From assembly GCA_021229015.1 (NCBI GenBank), contig CM037795.1, positions 20,230,889-20,294,888 of the forward strand: 64,000 nucleotides of DNA, given 5' to 3'. The notes beneath the pieces were generated by a model. It saw only the letters and a list, made by a program, of their open reading frames with translations. It was not told the origin of the DNA and made no database searches. Origin of the DNA: Solen grandis. Its lineage: Eukaryota; Mollusca; Bivalvia; Adapedonta; Solenidae. Made by a program: the position numbers and the translations under genes. Shown here in pieces: positions 24,118 through 35,943 of this stretch. Position 1 is the first letter of the stretch, and each line of letters opens with the position of its first letter.

Positions 24118-27089
24118 TCCAATTCCACCCATTTTTGTGTCCAGCCTAGCGGCCAGATGAGAAAAGCTACAGCTATGAAATTTTGGGCATGGAGTCATCT
24201 TTATCTGAACATGTGCCTAATTGGTCAAACTTTTCACATTTATTTCTGATTTAGCCACTAGGGGGCGCAATGCATGTAATCACTGTTTTGCAAATAACTC
24301 AAAAATTTGAAACCTGATTAAGATGCGGTTTTTTACATAATGTTCCTTGTTGACAGCCCAATCAAATATGATGGATATCTTATCATCGAGTACTGGAAAA
24401 AAATTGTTCTAGGAGAGGTTGAATGTTCGAACCTTGGAAAAAAGTGGAAAAATGAGGGTAGGTCTACGAAAAACCTACCCACTTTTGTTAGAGATCAGAT
24501 AGAATAATTCTGTTTGCTGCATACGATTTGCAAGACATATACGCACAAAATATATGGGGTGGCGAATTAAGGAAATGCGTGGTTTGTCCTCTAGAAACGG
24601 TCAAACTTCACTAAATTTTAGGAAAAATTAAAATTTCAAAAACATGTTTTTGTCGCTCCTGACTTTATTTTCTGTTCATTCTTCATGAAATGTTCACACG
24701 ATATGTATTGTTATGTTTGAAAGGGCCTCACAATTCAAAAAATAAAAAGGAATTGAAAAGGTCAAGGTCATATTACGATTATTGTGTTTTTATTCGGCGA
24801 CAAATAGCTCCAAAACTAAAAATATTTCATTGAGTGTATATGAACAAAAGTTTTAGTTCTTCAAGAGCTCTTTCCAGTGATGTTTAGTTTTTGAAGATCG
24901 GACTTGATTTGGTCATAATACGGCAGTCCAAAGTTTGATCCTTTTTTGGAATAATTGTAAATCAGGTTTTATGCTTCAAATTCTGATACATAAGAATAAA
25001 AAGTTTGACTTGTGCGACTAGTATACTTGATTGAACTATTTGCTGCTTTGCTAGGTACCTAACAGTAAAATTTTAATCAATTTTCTTTCTCATTTTGCCG
25101 CTAGGGGGCGCTTTTCTTGAAATCATTCTTTTGCTTATAACTCAAAAAGTTGGAAGTCCGATTCGAATGCGGTTTTTTTGCATTCTGTTCCCTGTTGATA
25201 GCCTAATAACATATGATAGGATTCGAGGGTCCATGTGGCTGAAAGCTTTTGAGCTACGGAAGGTTGAATGTTCAAACCTTGCAAAAAAACAACAACAAAA
25301 AAAAACTGTGCAAATGAGGGTCGGTCTACGAAAAACCTATCCGTTTTTGTTAGAGATCAGATAGAATAATTCTGTTTGCTGCATACGATTTGCAAGACAT
25401 ATACGCACAAAATATTTGGGGTGGCGAATTAAGGAAATGCGTGGTTTGTCCTCTAGAAACGGTCAAACTTCACTAAATTTTAGGAAAAATTAAAATTTCA
25501 AAAACATGTTTTTGTCGCTCCTGACTTTATTTTCTGTTCATTCTTCATGAAATTTTCACACGATATGTATTGTTATATTTGAAAGGGCCTCACAATTCAA
25601 AAAATAAAAAGGAATTGAAAAGGTCAAGGTCATATTACGATTATTGTGTTTTTATTCGGCGACAAATAGCTCCAAAACTGAAAATATTTCATTGAGAGTA
25701 TATGAACAAAAGTTTTAGTTCTTAAAGAGCTCTTTCCAGTGATGTTTAGTTTTTGAAGATCGGACTTGATTTGGTCATTATACGGCAGTCCAAAGTTTGA
25801 TCCTTTTTTGGAATAATTGTAAATCAGGTTTTATGCTTCAAATTCTGATACACAAGAATAAATAGTTTGACTTGTGCGACTAGTATACTTGATTGAACTA
25901 TTTACTGCTTTGCTAGGTACCAAACAGTAAAATTTTAATCATCTCATTTTGCCGCTAGGGGGCGCTTTTCTTGAAATCATTCTTTTGCTTATAACTGAAA
26001 AAGTTGAAGCCTGATCCAAATGCGGTTAATTGAATTATGTTCCTTGTTGATAGCCTAATAAAATATGATAGTTTCTAGGTATGAGTGACTGAAACTTTTT
26101 GAGCTAGTAACGGAAGGTTGAAAGTTTGAATCTCGTAAAAAAAACTGCAAATGAGGGTAGGTCTACGAAAAACCTATCCATTTTTGTTAGAAATCAGATA
26201 GAAGAATTCTGTTTGCTGCAAATGGTTTGCAAGACATATACGCACAAAATATATGGGGTGGCGAATTTAAGAAATGCATGGTTTGTCCTCTAGAAAAAGG
26301 TCAAACTTCACTAAATTTTAGGAAAAATTAAAATTTTAAAAACATGTTTTTTTGTCGCTCCTGACTTTATTGAAATGCATCCAAGTATAATAATTTTCAA
26401 TTAAAAAGTTAAAAAAACATGAAAAGGTCAAGGTCATATTTCGATAATTGTGTTTTTATTCGGCCCCAAAGTGCTCCAAATCTAAAAATATTTCATTGAG
26501 AGTATATGAACAAAGATTTTAGTTCTAGATAGTTCTTTCGTATAATGTTTAGTTTTTGAAGATCGGACTTGATCTTTTCATTTTACGGCAATCCAAAGTT
26601 TGATCCTTTTTTGGAATAATTGTTATTCAGTTTTTATGCTTAAAATTGGGATATATAAGAAAAAGAATGTTCGATTAGTGCGACTTATATACTTGTTTGA
26701 ACTATTTGCTGCATTTCTAGGTACCTAATTGTAAAATTTTTATCATTTTTTTCTCATTTTGCCGCTAGAGGGCGCTTTGCTTAAAATCACTCTTTTGCCT
26801 ATAACTCAAAACGTTAAAGTCTAATTGAAATGCAGTTTTCAGCATTTTGTTCCTTGTTGACAGCACCACAGAATGTGATGTGATGATAGGGTATGGGGAA
26901 ATATTTGTGCTAGAGGAGTTTGAATGTTCTAACATTAAAAAAAAAACACAAAAAAAACTGTGCAAATGAGAGTAGGTCTTCAAAAACCTTTTCGTTCTGT
27001 TTCATATTAAAAATTGTGGCTGAGTTGAAATAAAGTGTTCAAGTTGATTAGGTTAAAAGCGAAAACCAAGATACCGCTTGCGGTTCTAG
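24118..27089 (+). mobile_element. Composite repeat element E10 (CCAATTCC leader)
   Basis: It starts TCCAATTCCACCC, a leader class shared only with E11. CTCF-like cores occur at 24255 (exact CCACTAGGGGGCGC), 25098, 25952 and 26762. The tail is distinct and ends with GCGAAAACC, stem-loop ACCGC-TT-GCGGT, then TCTAG (CTAG 27086-27089) and T, the cleanest Helitron-like 3' end here. No protein frame is recognisable. Confidence 0.75.
24255..24268 (+). promoter_or_regulatory. CTCF-like core, exact consensus match
   Basis: CCACTAGGGGGCGC fits the animal CTCF core CCASYAGRKGGCRS at all 14 positions. It sits at the conserved position of the core module. Binding is not shown by sequence alone. Confidence 0.45.
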
Positions 27090-27106
27090 TTTATTTTTAT
27101 TATTTT

Positions 27107-29280
27107 TCCAATTCCACCCATTTTTGTGTCCAGCCTAGCGGCCAGATGAAAAAAGCTACAGCTATGAAATTTTGGGCATGGAGTCATCTTTATCTGAACA
27201 TGTGCCTAAATGGTCAAACTTTTCACTTTTCTTTCTGATTTAGCCACTAGGGGGCGCAATGCATGTCATCACTGTTTGCTAATAACTCAAAAATTTGAAA
27301 CCTGATTTAGATGTGGTTTTTTACATAATGTTCCTTGTTGACAGCCCAATCAAATATGATGGAAATCTCATCATCGAGTATGGGAAAAAAATTGTTCTAG
27401 GAGAGGTTGAATGTTCGAACCTTGGAAAAAAGTGAAATAATGAGGGTAGGTCTACGAAAAACCTTCTCACTTTTGTTAGAGATCAGACAGAAGAATTCTG
27501 TTTGCTGCATACGATTTGCAAGACATATACGCACAAAATATATGGGGTGGCGAATTTAGGAAATGCGTGGTTTGTCCTCTAGAAAAGGTCAAACTTCACT
27601 AAATTTTAGGAAAAATTAAAATTTCAAAAACATGTTTTTGTCGCTCCTGACTTTATTTTCTGTTCATTCTTCATGATATTTTCACACAATATGTATTATT
27701 ATGTTTGAAAGGGCCTCACAATAAAAAAATCAAAAGAAATTTGAAAAGGTCAAGGTCATTTTACGATGATTGTGTTTTTATTCGGCCACAAATAGCTCCA
27801 AAACTAAAAATATTTCATTGAGAGTATATGAACAAAAGTTTTAGTTCTTGAGGAGCTCTTTCCAGTGATGTTTAGTTTTTGAAGATCGGACTTGATTTGG
27901 TCATTATACAGCAGTCCAAAGTTTGATCCTTTTTTGGAATAATTGTTAATCAGGTTTTATGCTTCAAATTCTAATACACAAGAATAAAAAGTTTGACTTG
28001 TGCGACTAGTATACTTGATTGAACTATTTATTCCTTTGCTTGGTACCAAACAGCAAAATTTTAATCAATTTTCTTTCTCATTTTGCCGCTAGGGGGCGCT
28101 TTTCTTGAAATCATTCTTTTGCGTATAACTCAAAAAGTTGAAGCCTGATCCAAATGAGGTTAATTGAATTATGTTCCTTGTTGATAGCCTAATACAATAT
28201 GATAGTTTCTAGGTATGATTGGCTGAAACTTTTTGAGCTAGTAACGGAAGGTTGAAAGTTCGAATCTCGTAAAAAAAAATGCAAATGAGGGTAGGTCTAC
28301 GAAAAACCTATCCATTTTTGTTAGAAATCAGATAGAAGAATTCTGTTTGCTGCAAATGATTTGCAAGACATATACGCACAAAATATATGGGGTGGCGAAT
28401 TTAAGAAATGCATGGTTTGTCCTTTAGAAAAAGGTCAAACTTCACTAAATTTTAGGAAAAATTAAAATTTCAAAAACATGTTTTTTGTCGCTCCTGACTT
28501 TATTTTCTGTTCATTCTTCATGAAATTTTCACAAGTTATGTATTGTTATGTTTGAAAGGGCCTCACAATTCAAAAGTTAAAAAAACATTGAAAAGGTCAA
28601 GGTCATATTATGATAATTGTGTTTTTATTCGGCCCCAAAGTACTCCAAATCTAAAAATATTTCATTGAGAGTATATGAATAAAAGTTTTAGTTCTAAATA
28701 GTTCTTTCGTGTAATGTTTAGTTTTTGAAGATTGGACTTGATCTTTTCATTTTATGGCAATCCAAAGTTTGATCCTTTTTTGGAATAATTGTTATTCAGT
28801 TTAAATTATGCTTAAAATTGTGATATATAAGAAAAAGAATGTTCAATTAGTGCGTCTTATATACTTGTTTGAACTATTTGCTGCATTTCTAGGTACCTAA
28901 TTGTATTTTTTTTATCATTTTTGTTTCTCATTTTGCCGCTAGAGGGCGCTATGCTTAAAATCACTCTTTTGCCTATAACTCAAAACGTTAAAGTCTAATT
29001 GAAATGCGGTTTTCAGCATTTTGTTCCTTGTTGACAGCACCACAGAATGTGATGTGATGTGATGATAGGGTATGGGGAAATATTTGCGCTAGAGGAGTTT
29101 GAATGTTCTAACATTAAAAAACAAAACAAAAAAAAACAAAACAAAAAAACTGTGCAAATGAGAGTAGGTCTTCAAAAAACCTTTGCGTTCTGTCATATTA
29201 AAAATTGTGGCTGAGTTGAAATAAAGTGTTCAAGTTGATTAGGTTAAAAGCGAAAACCAAGATACCGCTTGCGGTTCTAG
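27107..29280 (+). mobile_element. Composite repeat element E11 (CCAATTCC leader)
   Basis: It is a close relative of E10 with one core fewer: CTCF-like cores at 27244 (exact), 28086 and 28936. It has the same tail with ACCGC-TT-GCGGT and TCTAG (CTAG 29277-29280). It is the last clear member of the array; the next sequence starts TCCTTTTTAGG at 29299. Confidence 0.75.
27244..27257 (+). promoter_or_regulatory. CTCF-like core, exact consensus match
   Basis: This is a second CCACTAGGGGGCGC, in the same position of E11 as the E10 site. Same caveat: motif only. Confidence 0.45.
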
Positions 29281-29298
29281 TCTTATTATTATTATTTA

Positions 29299-30540
29299 TC
29301 CTTTTTAGGTTCAAATTAAAACAGGTTGCCAAAAAGCCAGCCGCATGAAATTTTAACACTTATCAGTGTGATTTTGCCCCTTTCGAATGTATTAATTTTT
29401 ATCTTAAAATGACGTTATGTGACGTCACAGTTGAAAAATGCTACCAAAGTTGGTTTGAGCTCAGCAGCAGTCATTGCGAGTCCAGGCGGCCTGATATTTT
29501 TACAGAAAGTGTGCATTCGAATGTAGATGTGCATACTTACTTAACTTTTCAAAATTCCGAAAGTTCGAGATTTTATGACAAAATCGAAAAATCATAAAAA
29601 CATAATTTCGTATTACAAAAGCTCCTGATGAGTTAGAAGCATGAAAATTGGACAGCATATGTGTCTTGAGATGTTCTTTATATTTCATGACAACTGACGT
29701 CGTATGACGTCATTTAATTTCAGAATGTAATAAGCAATTTTGCATTTGAAATAAGCGGTTTTTAGGTCCTGCGGACATTATTTTTTAACCTATTTGCATG
29801 TAACTTTCAATTAATGTGCAACCTAGTGTCCCGTCGTACATGGTGACATCCGTTTCCGTAAAATCACAAAGGTCAAGGTCATATTTCAGTAATCGGTTTT
29901 TTCTTCGGCCTTAAATATCTCACAAACGATAAATATTCTATCTTGACACTATGGGTATAATTTGTAAAGCTTTGAAAGACCTGCCACATGGTATTTAGTT
30001 TTTGATGATCGGGATTGGACCAGTTGAATTTTGACAGAAAAACGAAAATAGTGTTACCCCAAGTGCATTTAATTGCTTATATCTAAAGAAACATTGATTT
30101 TTGTAAATTAGGGTATGAATATAATTTGAAGAACGATCCTTTATGATTCTAATAGAGTTTAAATTTTAAAGATTGGCCTAAGATTTTTAAAGTTTTAGGG
30201 CGAAAACCAAACGACATGAACATATTTTTGCCGATTTTTGCAGTTTTCTAGGCATAACTATCCATATCTTCAAAGTGATTAAAGATACATCCATATAAGC
30301 GTGTGAAATTTAGGGATTTTGAAGACCTTTCTAAATGTACCTAGGTTTTTTAAATTGGACATCATATTTTGAAGTTACAAGAAAAATAAGAAATTTGACG
30401 CATCTTTCATGCATTTTTGCAGTGGTCCTTTAGTTATCTATACGTAAAAAGTCGTTACAGATAGGTGAAAATAATAAGAAAGTGAAATAATTGATATTGT
30501 AAGAGCTTTCTTACGATACCAAGTTTTATTATACGCCCTT
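29299..30540 (+). repeat. Diverged relative of the array core module
   Basis: It starts TCCTTTTT after the E11 end and keeps weak landmarks of the core: GGTCAAGGTCA near 29870, TTCGGCC...AAATATCTC, and GATGATCGGGATTGG. The CTCF-like core and tRNA-like boxes are not recognisable. CRE-like TGACGTCA occurs near 29420 and 29705. No gene seen. Confidence 0.5.
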
Positions 30541-31020
30541 ATTACTATAAGGCGCGTGTCCATCTGTCCTCCGTTAGCCATATCAATGTCCACTCAAGAA
30601 CTTGATAACTAATATGTATGCTGTCTTCATACTTAGATGAGAGGTTGCCATGGATAGTGGATGATCACTATTGATTTTGAGGTCATTACGTGAAAGGTCA
30701 AGGTCACATTGACACTTAGTTTAAAATCCATGTCCGCACAATAAATTGAAATGGAATAAGCATATGTTTTTGAAACTTGGTAGGGAAATTGACCATTGTC
30801 ACTTGAAGACCACAATTAATTTTGAGGTCATTCGATCAAAAGTCAAAGGTCACGGTGACTTTTAATATAAAATCATTCTCCACTGAATTCCTTGAAAATG
30901 AATAAGCCTTAGTTTGTGAAACTTGTTAGGGACACTGTCCATGGTCAGTTTACGATCCTTTTTTTGAATTTTGAGGTCATTAGGTCAAAGGTCAGGATCA
31001 AAGTGACACTTAATTAAAAA
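30541..31020 (+). repeat. Degenerate tandem repeat of about 150 bp
   Basis: Three diverged copies share TTTTGAGGTCATTAGGTCAAAGGTCA, followed by GTGACACTTA and GAAACTTGGTAGGGA-type phrases. Repeats of this style, rich in AGGTCA half-sites, are common in mollusc DNA (general knowledge, not searched). No gene seen. Confidence 0.65.
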
Positions 31021-31200
31021 ATCGTTTTTATTTATTACTAGAGAAGAAATAAGACAATGTCTGTTAAACTGCCAACAAACCCTAAATACCTTTTTTTTCA
31101 AATGTAAACAGAGGCGTATCAAGAAAGGATTAAAACTTTGTACTTTTTTCAATGGACAGCTTAGAGTAAGCACTTGTAAGTATAAAACAATAAACGAACA

Positions 31201-31232
<32 letters not shown>

Positions 31233-31947
31233 CATGTATATGTCACTGTGTATGATAACGAGACATACGCTCGAATTTCCTAAAATGTAGCCAAGAATAC
31301 AACTTCTAAATAAAACTAAAAAATATGAATGTAATATTTTATAAACGTATTGCACGAAAGGATAAAAAAAAAACACTCGTTCAGATATTTCGTTCTTTTC
31401 TTTTTGTTTGTTTTTCATTTGATTGTTATTTGATCAGGAAATTAAAATAAATTTTCATATCAAAAATATTTTAATTGGTTTCGAACTCGCCCCCTTATCA
31501 TGCAATGTCTGCAGAAAATGATAGTTTACAGGTTTACGTATTACGCCAAACGAAGACCCAAGTACTGATGGCAAAAAATATCACTGACTGATATGCAATT
31601 ACTTTGTTCGCGAAATAACGTTTTAATGTTATGTTATCTCCAGCATCAAGTATTTTAATTCAGTTTCGACATCTATACTGCAATCAGATTTAAAGAAACA
31701 CGAATTAAATATCCCTGAATGGAAAGTGATAATAAGATTTGATACTTTTTGTGCAAAGTAAAGAAGGGGAAATATTGGGAGAAATTTAAAAATAATAACG
31801 CACAGTTGTCCTGTGCAGAAATGTGTGCTACCAAAGAACATAGCTCAATGCAACCCTGTTCCTAGATTAAGACTATTTTTATGTTAATCTGTCATTATTA
31901 TATTCCACCAAACATATCTTAACAAACAGGATGTATATTTAGCTATT
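31021..31947. other. Intergenic, with a (CATA)n microsatellite
   Basis: AT-rich sequence without a supportable gene. A (CATA)n run lies at about 31198-31230. Short frames on the minus strand through the microsatellite are not credible coding. Confidence 0.6.
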
Positions 31948-32215
31948 ATTGACGTATTGTCAGCATGTACAAATGTAGACACTGTATTTCACATATCACA
32001 AAGTCAATAGTAAGGCAAGACAACAAATCAGCTAATTATGTTCCATATGTTACCCACAATATACAACGGCAAGATTCTCAAGCAGCAGCTGTATTTGTAT
32101 ATACATGTAAAAGATATTCAAATGTGACTGTTAAGTATAGAAATAAGGTTCTGAACGATGTTGTTTTCAGAAAACGTATTCTTGAAACGGGAAAACATAT
32201 ATGTACTTATAAATG
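31948..32215 (+). repeat. Diverged duplicated segment, copy 1
   Basis: This stretch aligns by eye with 43655-43915, sharing CACAAAGTCAATAGTAA, TGTACCATATGTT-like text, CAAGCAGCA and ATATTCTAATGTGA-type phrases. In this copy a 91-codon frame (31965-32240) stays open and is Cys/Lys-rich with no known domain. In the other copy the frame is broken, so it is treated as a dispersed repeat or as part of the segment duplicated with the glycosyltransferase genes. Confidence 0.5.
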
Positions 32216-33189
32216 CAAGAGCAATTTTATCCCTTTTTAAAATTCATTGGAACACTCCATACCTAACCATGGTAAACAACAAAGTTTTCGAATATAACCC
32301 ATAACGAAGAACACGTTCCTTTGAATAAAATATATGTTCAAGAAGTATTACGGCAGAATAAATTTGCAAACTTTAAAAGTGTATCTTAAAGTTGTTAACA
32401 AAGAAGAGGACTCCTCCAAGTGACCATTCTAATTCGGGTTCAGATCGTGTTGCTAGTATATGCGAAAATATTGGAATACTTTTGATGTAACCAAGCTGCC
32501 CATAAATAACGATTATCAACACCTTGCCATGCAAACGATAACGGGACTGCTCTTGCTTCAGTTAACTGATCAAACAGTATAATAAGATATGTTTGAGTAA
32601 AACCATCTTCTCTCACAAAATGTTGTTTAAATCGGATAATAAAATAAACAATTACGGGTTTTACAGCAGTTCCGAAAAAAAATCATCAATATCGTTCGTA
32701 AAAGGATGATGTCAAAAGCCTTGACAAAATTAGCCTTAACCGCAAGTTCATGGGGTGAACTTCCAATCCTCAAATGCTGTATCACACACACTTTTTTCGA
32801 TTATCGAGCAAAAATCAAAGCAGAATTCGGAAGTACATATAAGAAATAATTAGGTAGACCCAGATATTAGTGGTCTTATCAAATTTTTTTGCAATCTTTA
32901 TTGTTAGTTAATGTACGATTTCTAAGAATGACATCTTAAATTATAGAAAAGGTAAAAAGACAGGCAGCGATCGCATTTGGCATAATTTCTCCCGATGTCA
33001 TCGCAATTAAATACGCATAAACCAATACATTTTACAAAAGGCAACAACCAACCAACATATTTTCTTAAAATGTTTTATCTCAATAATCTCCTAGGGTCTT
33101 ATTTAATTCATTCGAAATCCTGTTTTCACTGTTTTATTTCGAAAATATATTCTCCTGGCCTATTTTAACCATTAACCATTCAGATGATA
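32216..33189. other. Intergenic, no feature recognised
   Basis: AT-rich non-coding sequence downstream of the first glycosyltransferase gene. I see no gene, tandem repeat or clear mobile element. Confidence 0.5.
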
Positions 33190-33694
33190 TCGCTCAAGAT
33201 AAACAAATTTGCATATTGATTCTTGAATCTGATGGAAACACATGGTTACAGAGAATCATAAGAAAAACAACACATATACAGACAACTAGACAACAAAGAC
33301 CGTAGTAAAAATGTATGGACATGTACTCGTATAGTAATGGCCAATAAAAACGATAAAATATTTTGTCTTTCAAAACAAATGTTATTTTCCATATAATCAA
33401 TGATATCAACACTATAGGCAAGTGCTGTAAGCAATTTAAAAACATCAGAAAATTTGTAGATTTCACCTGATAGAAGGCGATGTCATATTCCTCATATATT
33501 TGAAAATCTTGATTAAAATATTCATTGCGCGAACAAGTGTAAACTAAGATGTTGATTAAAGCATTAATTATCAGAAATAAGAGTTCTTAAGATCTATCTT
33601 GTATCCCCATTTAATAAATAGGTATTTTGTAATATCATCATTGTTTAAATTATACATTTTAAATTCACGTGTTTAACATTAAATTTCAAAAGCG
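33190..33694 (-). other. 3' flank of GT62 copy 1, homologous to copy 2 flank
   Basis: It aligns with about 52450-53063 through shared words such as AATCTGATGGAAACA, TGTATGGACATGTA, GGCGATGTCATAT/GGCGGTGTCATAT and GTCAATGGAAGACTTC at the stop codon. The homology shows the duplication included at least 0.5 kb downstream of the gene. The AATAAA-type signal visible in copy 2 (near 52966) is changed here. Confidence 0.65.
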
Positions 33695-34618
33695 TCAATG
33701 GAAGACTTCAACAAACGGCATTCCCACAACAGTGTAACCCATATTCTTTGCCATCAACGCCAGACCTTCGGTTTCTATGTGATGCCTATAGACATTCTCA
33801 GGAAACACAAGACCGTTGCGATGACACGTCGCTTTTACGAGAAGGGAACATCCTCCTACGCCATCTAGTGGTACAATCCGGCCTTCCGCCCGTAAATCTG
33901 ACAAATACAATCTGTGACTTCCGGTTGGACGATAGCCTTCAAGAATCAGTGCGCCTACTGGTAAGTTTTCGCGTTCTGCTAAAGACGTTGGTGTCTCCCT
34001 CCAAGTATTTTTATCAAATACCTTTTTATAAGCGTCCACTTTATATAAACAAGAGGGCACAACAACGTCACTTTTCGCGAAAAGCAGTTGCTCAATAAGA
34101 TCACTTGGCAGTTCCGAGATGTCGCTGTCAATCCAGAGCACGTAATCAAAAGGACCAAATTCCAATACGGATTTTAGTAAAAGGTTCCTAGCCTTTGCTA
34201 GATGAGAACGTCTTCTGAGCTGGTTTTTTAAATTATGCACAACGCCCCAAGAGCCATGGACGCCTCCACTTATGTTAAGATGAAAAACTGCTGAATCATT
34301 GAAGCCATATTTAGTCTGTAGATCGTTTGCAATCATTGTTGCCACGTCTAGCGTTTTATCAGAACTGCTGTCCTCTCCGAAGAACACTGACACTAAATGA
34401 TGAGGGTACTTTAGATTTCCAAGCTGTTCTGAAAACCTTCCTAGTGACTGTTCAACATTGCATATCGGTGTACTTATTGCTATCTTGCTAGAATGCTTAG
34501 TCTCCGGAAGTTCGAGAAATGCTTTTGTCACATTCGGGAAAAGGTAAGGCACCACGTCTGTATTTGAATATTTTGGCACGGGTGGTATAAAAGGCAGAGG
34601 GTCAGTACCATAAGACAT
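33695..34618 (-). CDS. GT62 (Anp1/Mnn9/Van1-like) glycosyltransferase, copy 1, N-terminally short
   Basis: The 307-residue frame encodes a glycosyltransferase of the Anp1/Mnn9/Van1 family (GT62), which in fungi builds Golgi mannan from GDP-mannose; the animal substrate is unknown. Visible motifs: GEDSSSD (81-87), RRRSHLAKARNLLL (135-148), YVLWIDSDISELP with the metal-binding DSD at 164-166, GYRPTGSHRLYL (228-239), VGGCSLLVKA (254-263) and HHIETEGL (279-286), all in family order. The catalytic domain is complete, but the transmembrane anchor present in copy 2 (53064-54236) is missing. The ATG used is the first in frame after a stop; upstream sequence continues in shifted frames (see 34619-34895). 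It may be a pseudogene, a gene with an upstream exon, or a gene hit by homopolymer sequence errors. C-terminal identity to copy 2 is high, about 87% by eye over the last 150 residues. Confidence 0.8.
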   Translation of the reverse strand: MSYGTDPLPFIPPVPKYSNTDVVPYLFPNVTKAFLELPETKHSSKIAISTPICNVEQSLGRFSEQLGNLKYPHHLVSVFFGEDSSSDKTLDVATMIANDLQTKYGFNDSAVFHLNISGGVHGSWGVVHNLKNQLRRRSHLAKARNLLLKSVLEFGPFDYVLWIDSDISELPSDLIEQLLFAKSDVVVPSCLYKVDAYKKVFDKNTWRETPTSLAERENLPVGALILEGYRPTGSHRLYLSDLRAEGRIVPLDGVGGCSLLVKATCHRNGLVFPENVYRHHIETEGLALMAKNMGYTVVGMPFVEVFH

Positions 34619-34895
34619 TTTCTCGGTTTTTTCATTTTCACCTTGACTTCTGTAACTACTAGGAGTTTATCCTTTGTGTTCTCTACAGACTCAGGATCTC
34701 TCTCCAATCTTTTTTTTTCTCATTATTTTCTTCCTTTGGGCTCATCTTGTCTAAGTTATCTAGCTGGCTGAGGAACGTACTGCTGTCAAAATCTTTTAGA
34801 TAAGTCACAGATCTATATCCAACGTTATAGACCTTGAGAGAAAACCAGATATTTACTCCGATAAATTCAATGTCAAAACCAATATTAGAAATCTT
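34619..34895 (-). pseudogene. Possible frame-shifted N-terminal region of GT62 copy 1
   Basis: Upstream of the copy 1 ATG, open stretches lie in different frames and meet at two A homopolymers on the coding strand (T runs at 34627-34632 and 34710-34718). The frame beyond the second run is open back to a stop at 34896-34898 and has a charged stalk-like composition (DKMSPKEENNEKKKDW). No clear membrane anchor is seen. A possible splice acceptor (GTAGTTACAG) also lies here, so an upstream exon is an alternative. Confidence 0.4.
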
Positions 34896-35943
34896 CTATT
34901 CAATATTTTCTTCGATGACAGTGTTAGCGCTTTATTCCAAGTATAAGCATCCAGTCAGATTTAGCAGAATAAAATTTCAAATCTTTCGTCATGTATCTGT
35001 AAAGACAAATCATATAGAAATCATTATGGCTTCATTCCATACACGTTCAGATATTTTATACGAATCTCATTCGTTGATTTAACAAATCCTTAGTAATATA
35101 AAAGCTGTAATGATATTGTTAGTTTAATTGTTAAATAGAAGTAGAACATTTATTAAACAAACAAAATTTTAATAAGTATTTTTTTCATTTCCTACAACTA
35201 TTGACTCAACCGATCTAGTTGATTAAGTATTTGGTTTTAGATATAAAGAAACACCAATTTAAATTGAAATGCACATGTCACTAACGCAACACTAATTCGT
35301 TAAAGTAATTGAGTCTTATGCAACTCAATGTAGCTTAAGATCCCTGGGATAACAATGTGTTTCTTGTGACCCATGTTCCCAAGTACATGTGTGTATTCCG
35401 AATAAAACTTTACTTTCAGTAGCTTTGAACAAATCATGATATACACGTATTATTTACACTGACGCATCTGACACCTGATGTTGCAAGCCAATATGTTCTC
35501 TATTTTATATACATACTTATATTCTAGTTAACACCACCTGCAGTTCTTGTTTTCAGTTAACATGGATCATAAAAAAACTTGGGTCCACCTGTCTCACCAT
35601 TATCGAAAAGTGTCATTATCTGTGGTTTCAAGAAGGTGATTGTCTTAATTAAACATGTAGTGTAGCTTATTGAGAAATGAAAGATTCAAAATATGCATAA
35701 ACCTATTCGAACCATATAGGTTAAAATCCGAACAATATATATAGAAAATACATTATTCAATATACCATGGCAAGAATCATGTATACATAGTCTATGCACC
35801 AAATCAAATATAAGCTTCTTATGTCAATTGAATGACCATTAAACGTTGCCTTTAAACCTTTTCAAATGACGAGCTGTACCTTTTATGGACAAATATTAAT
35901 TTTGGTCGTTGTTTATTGGAATTTCTTTCATAATATTCCCACA

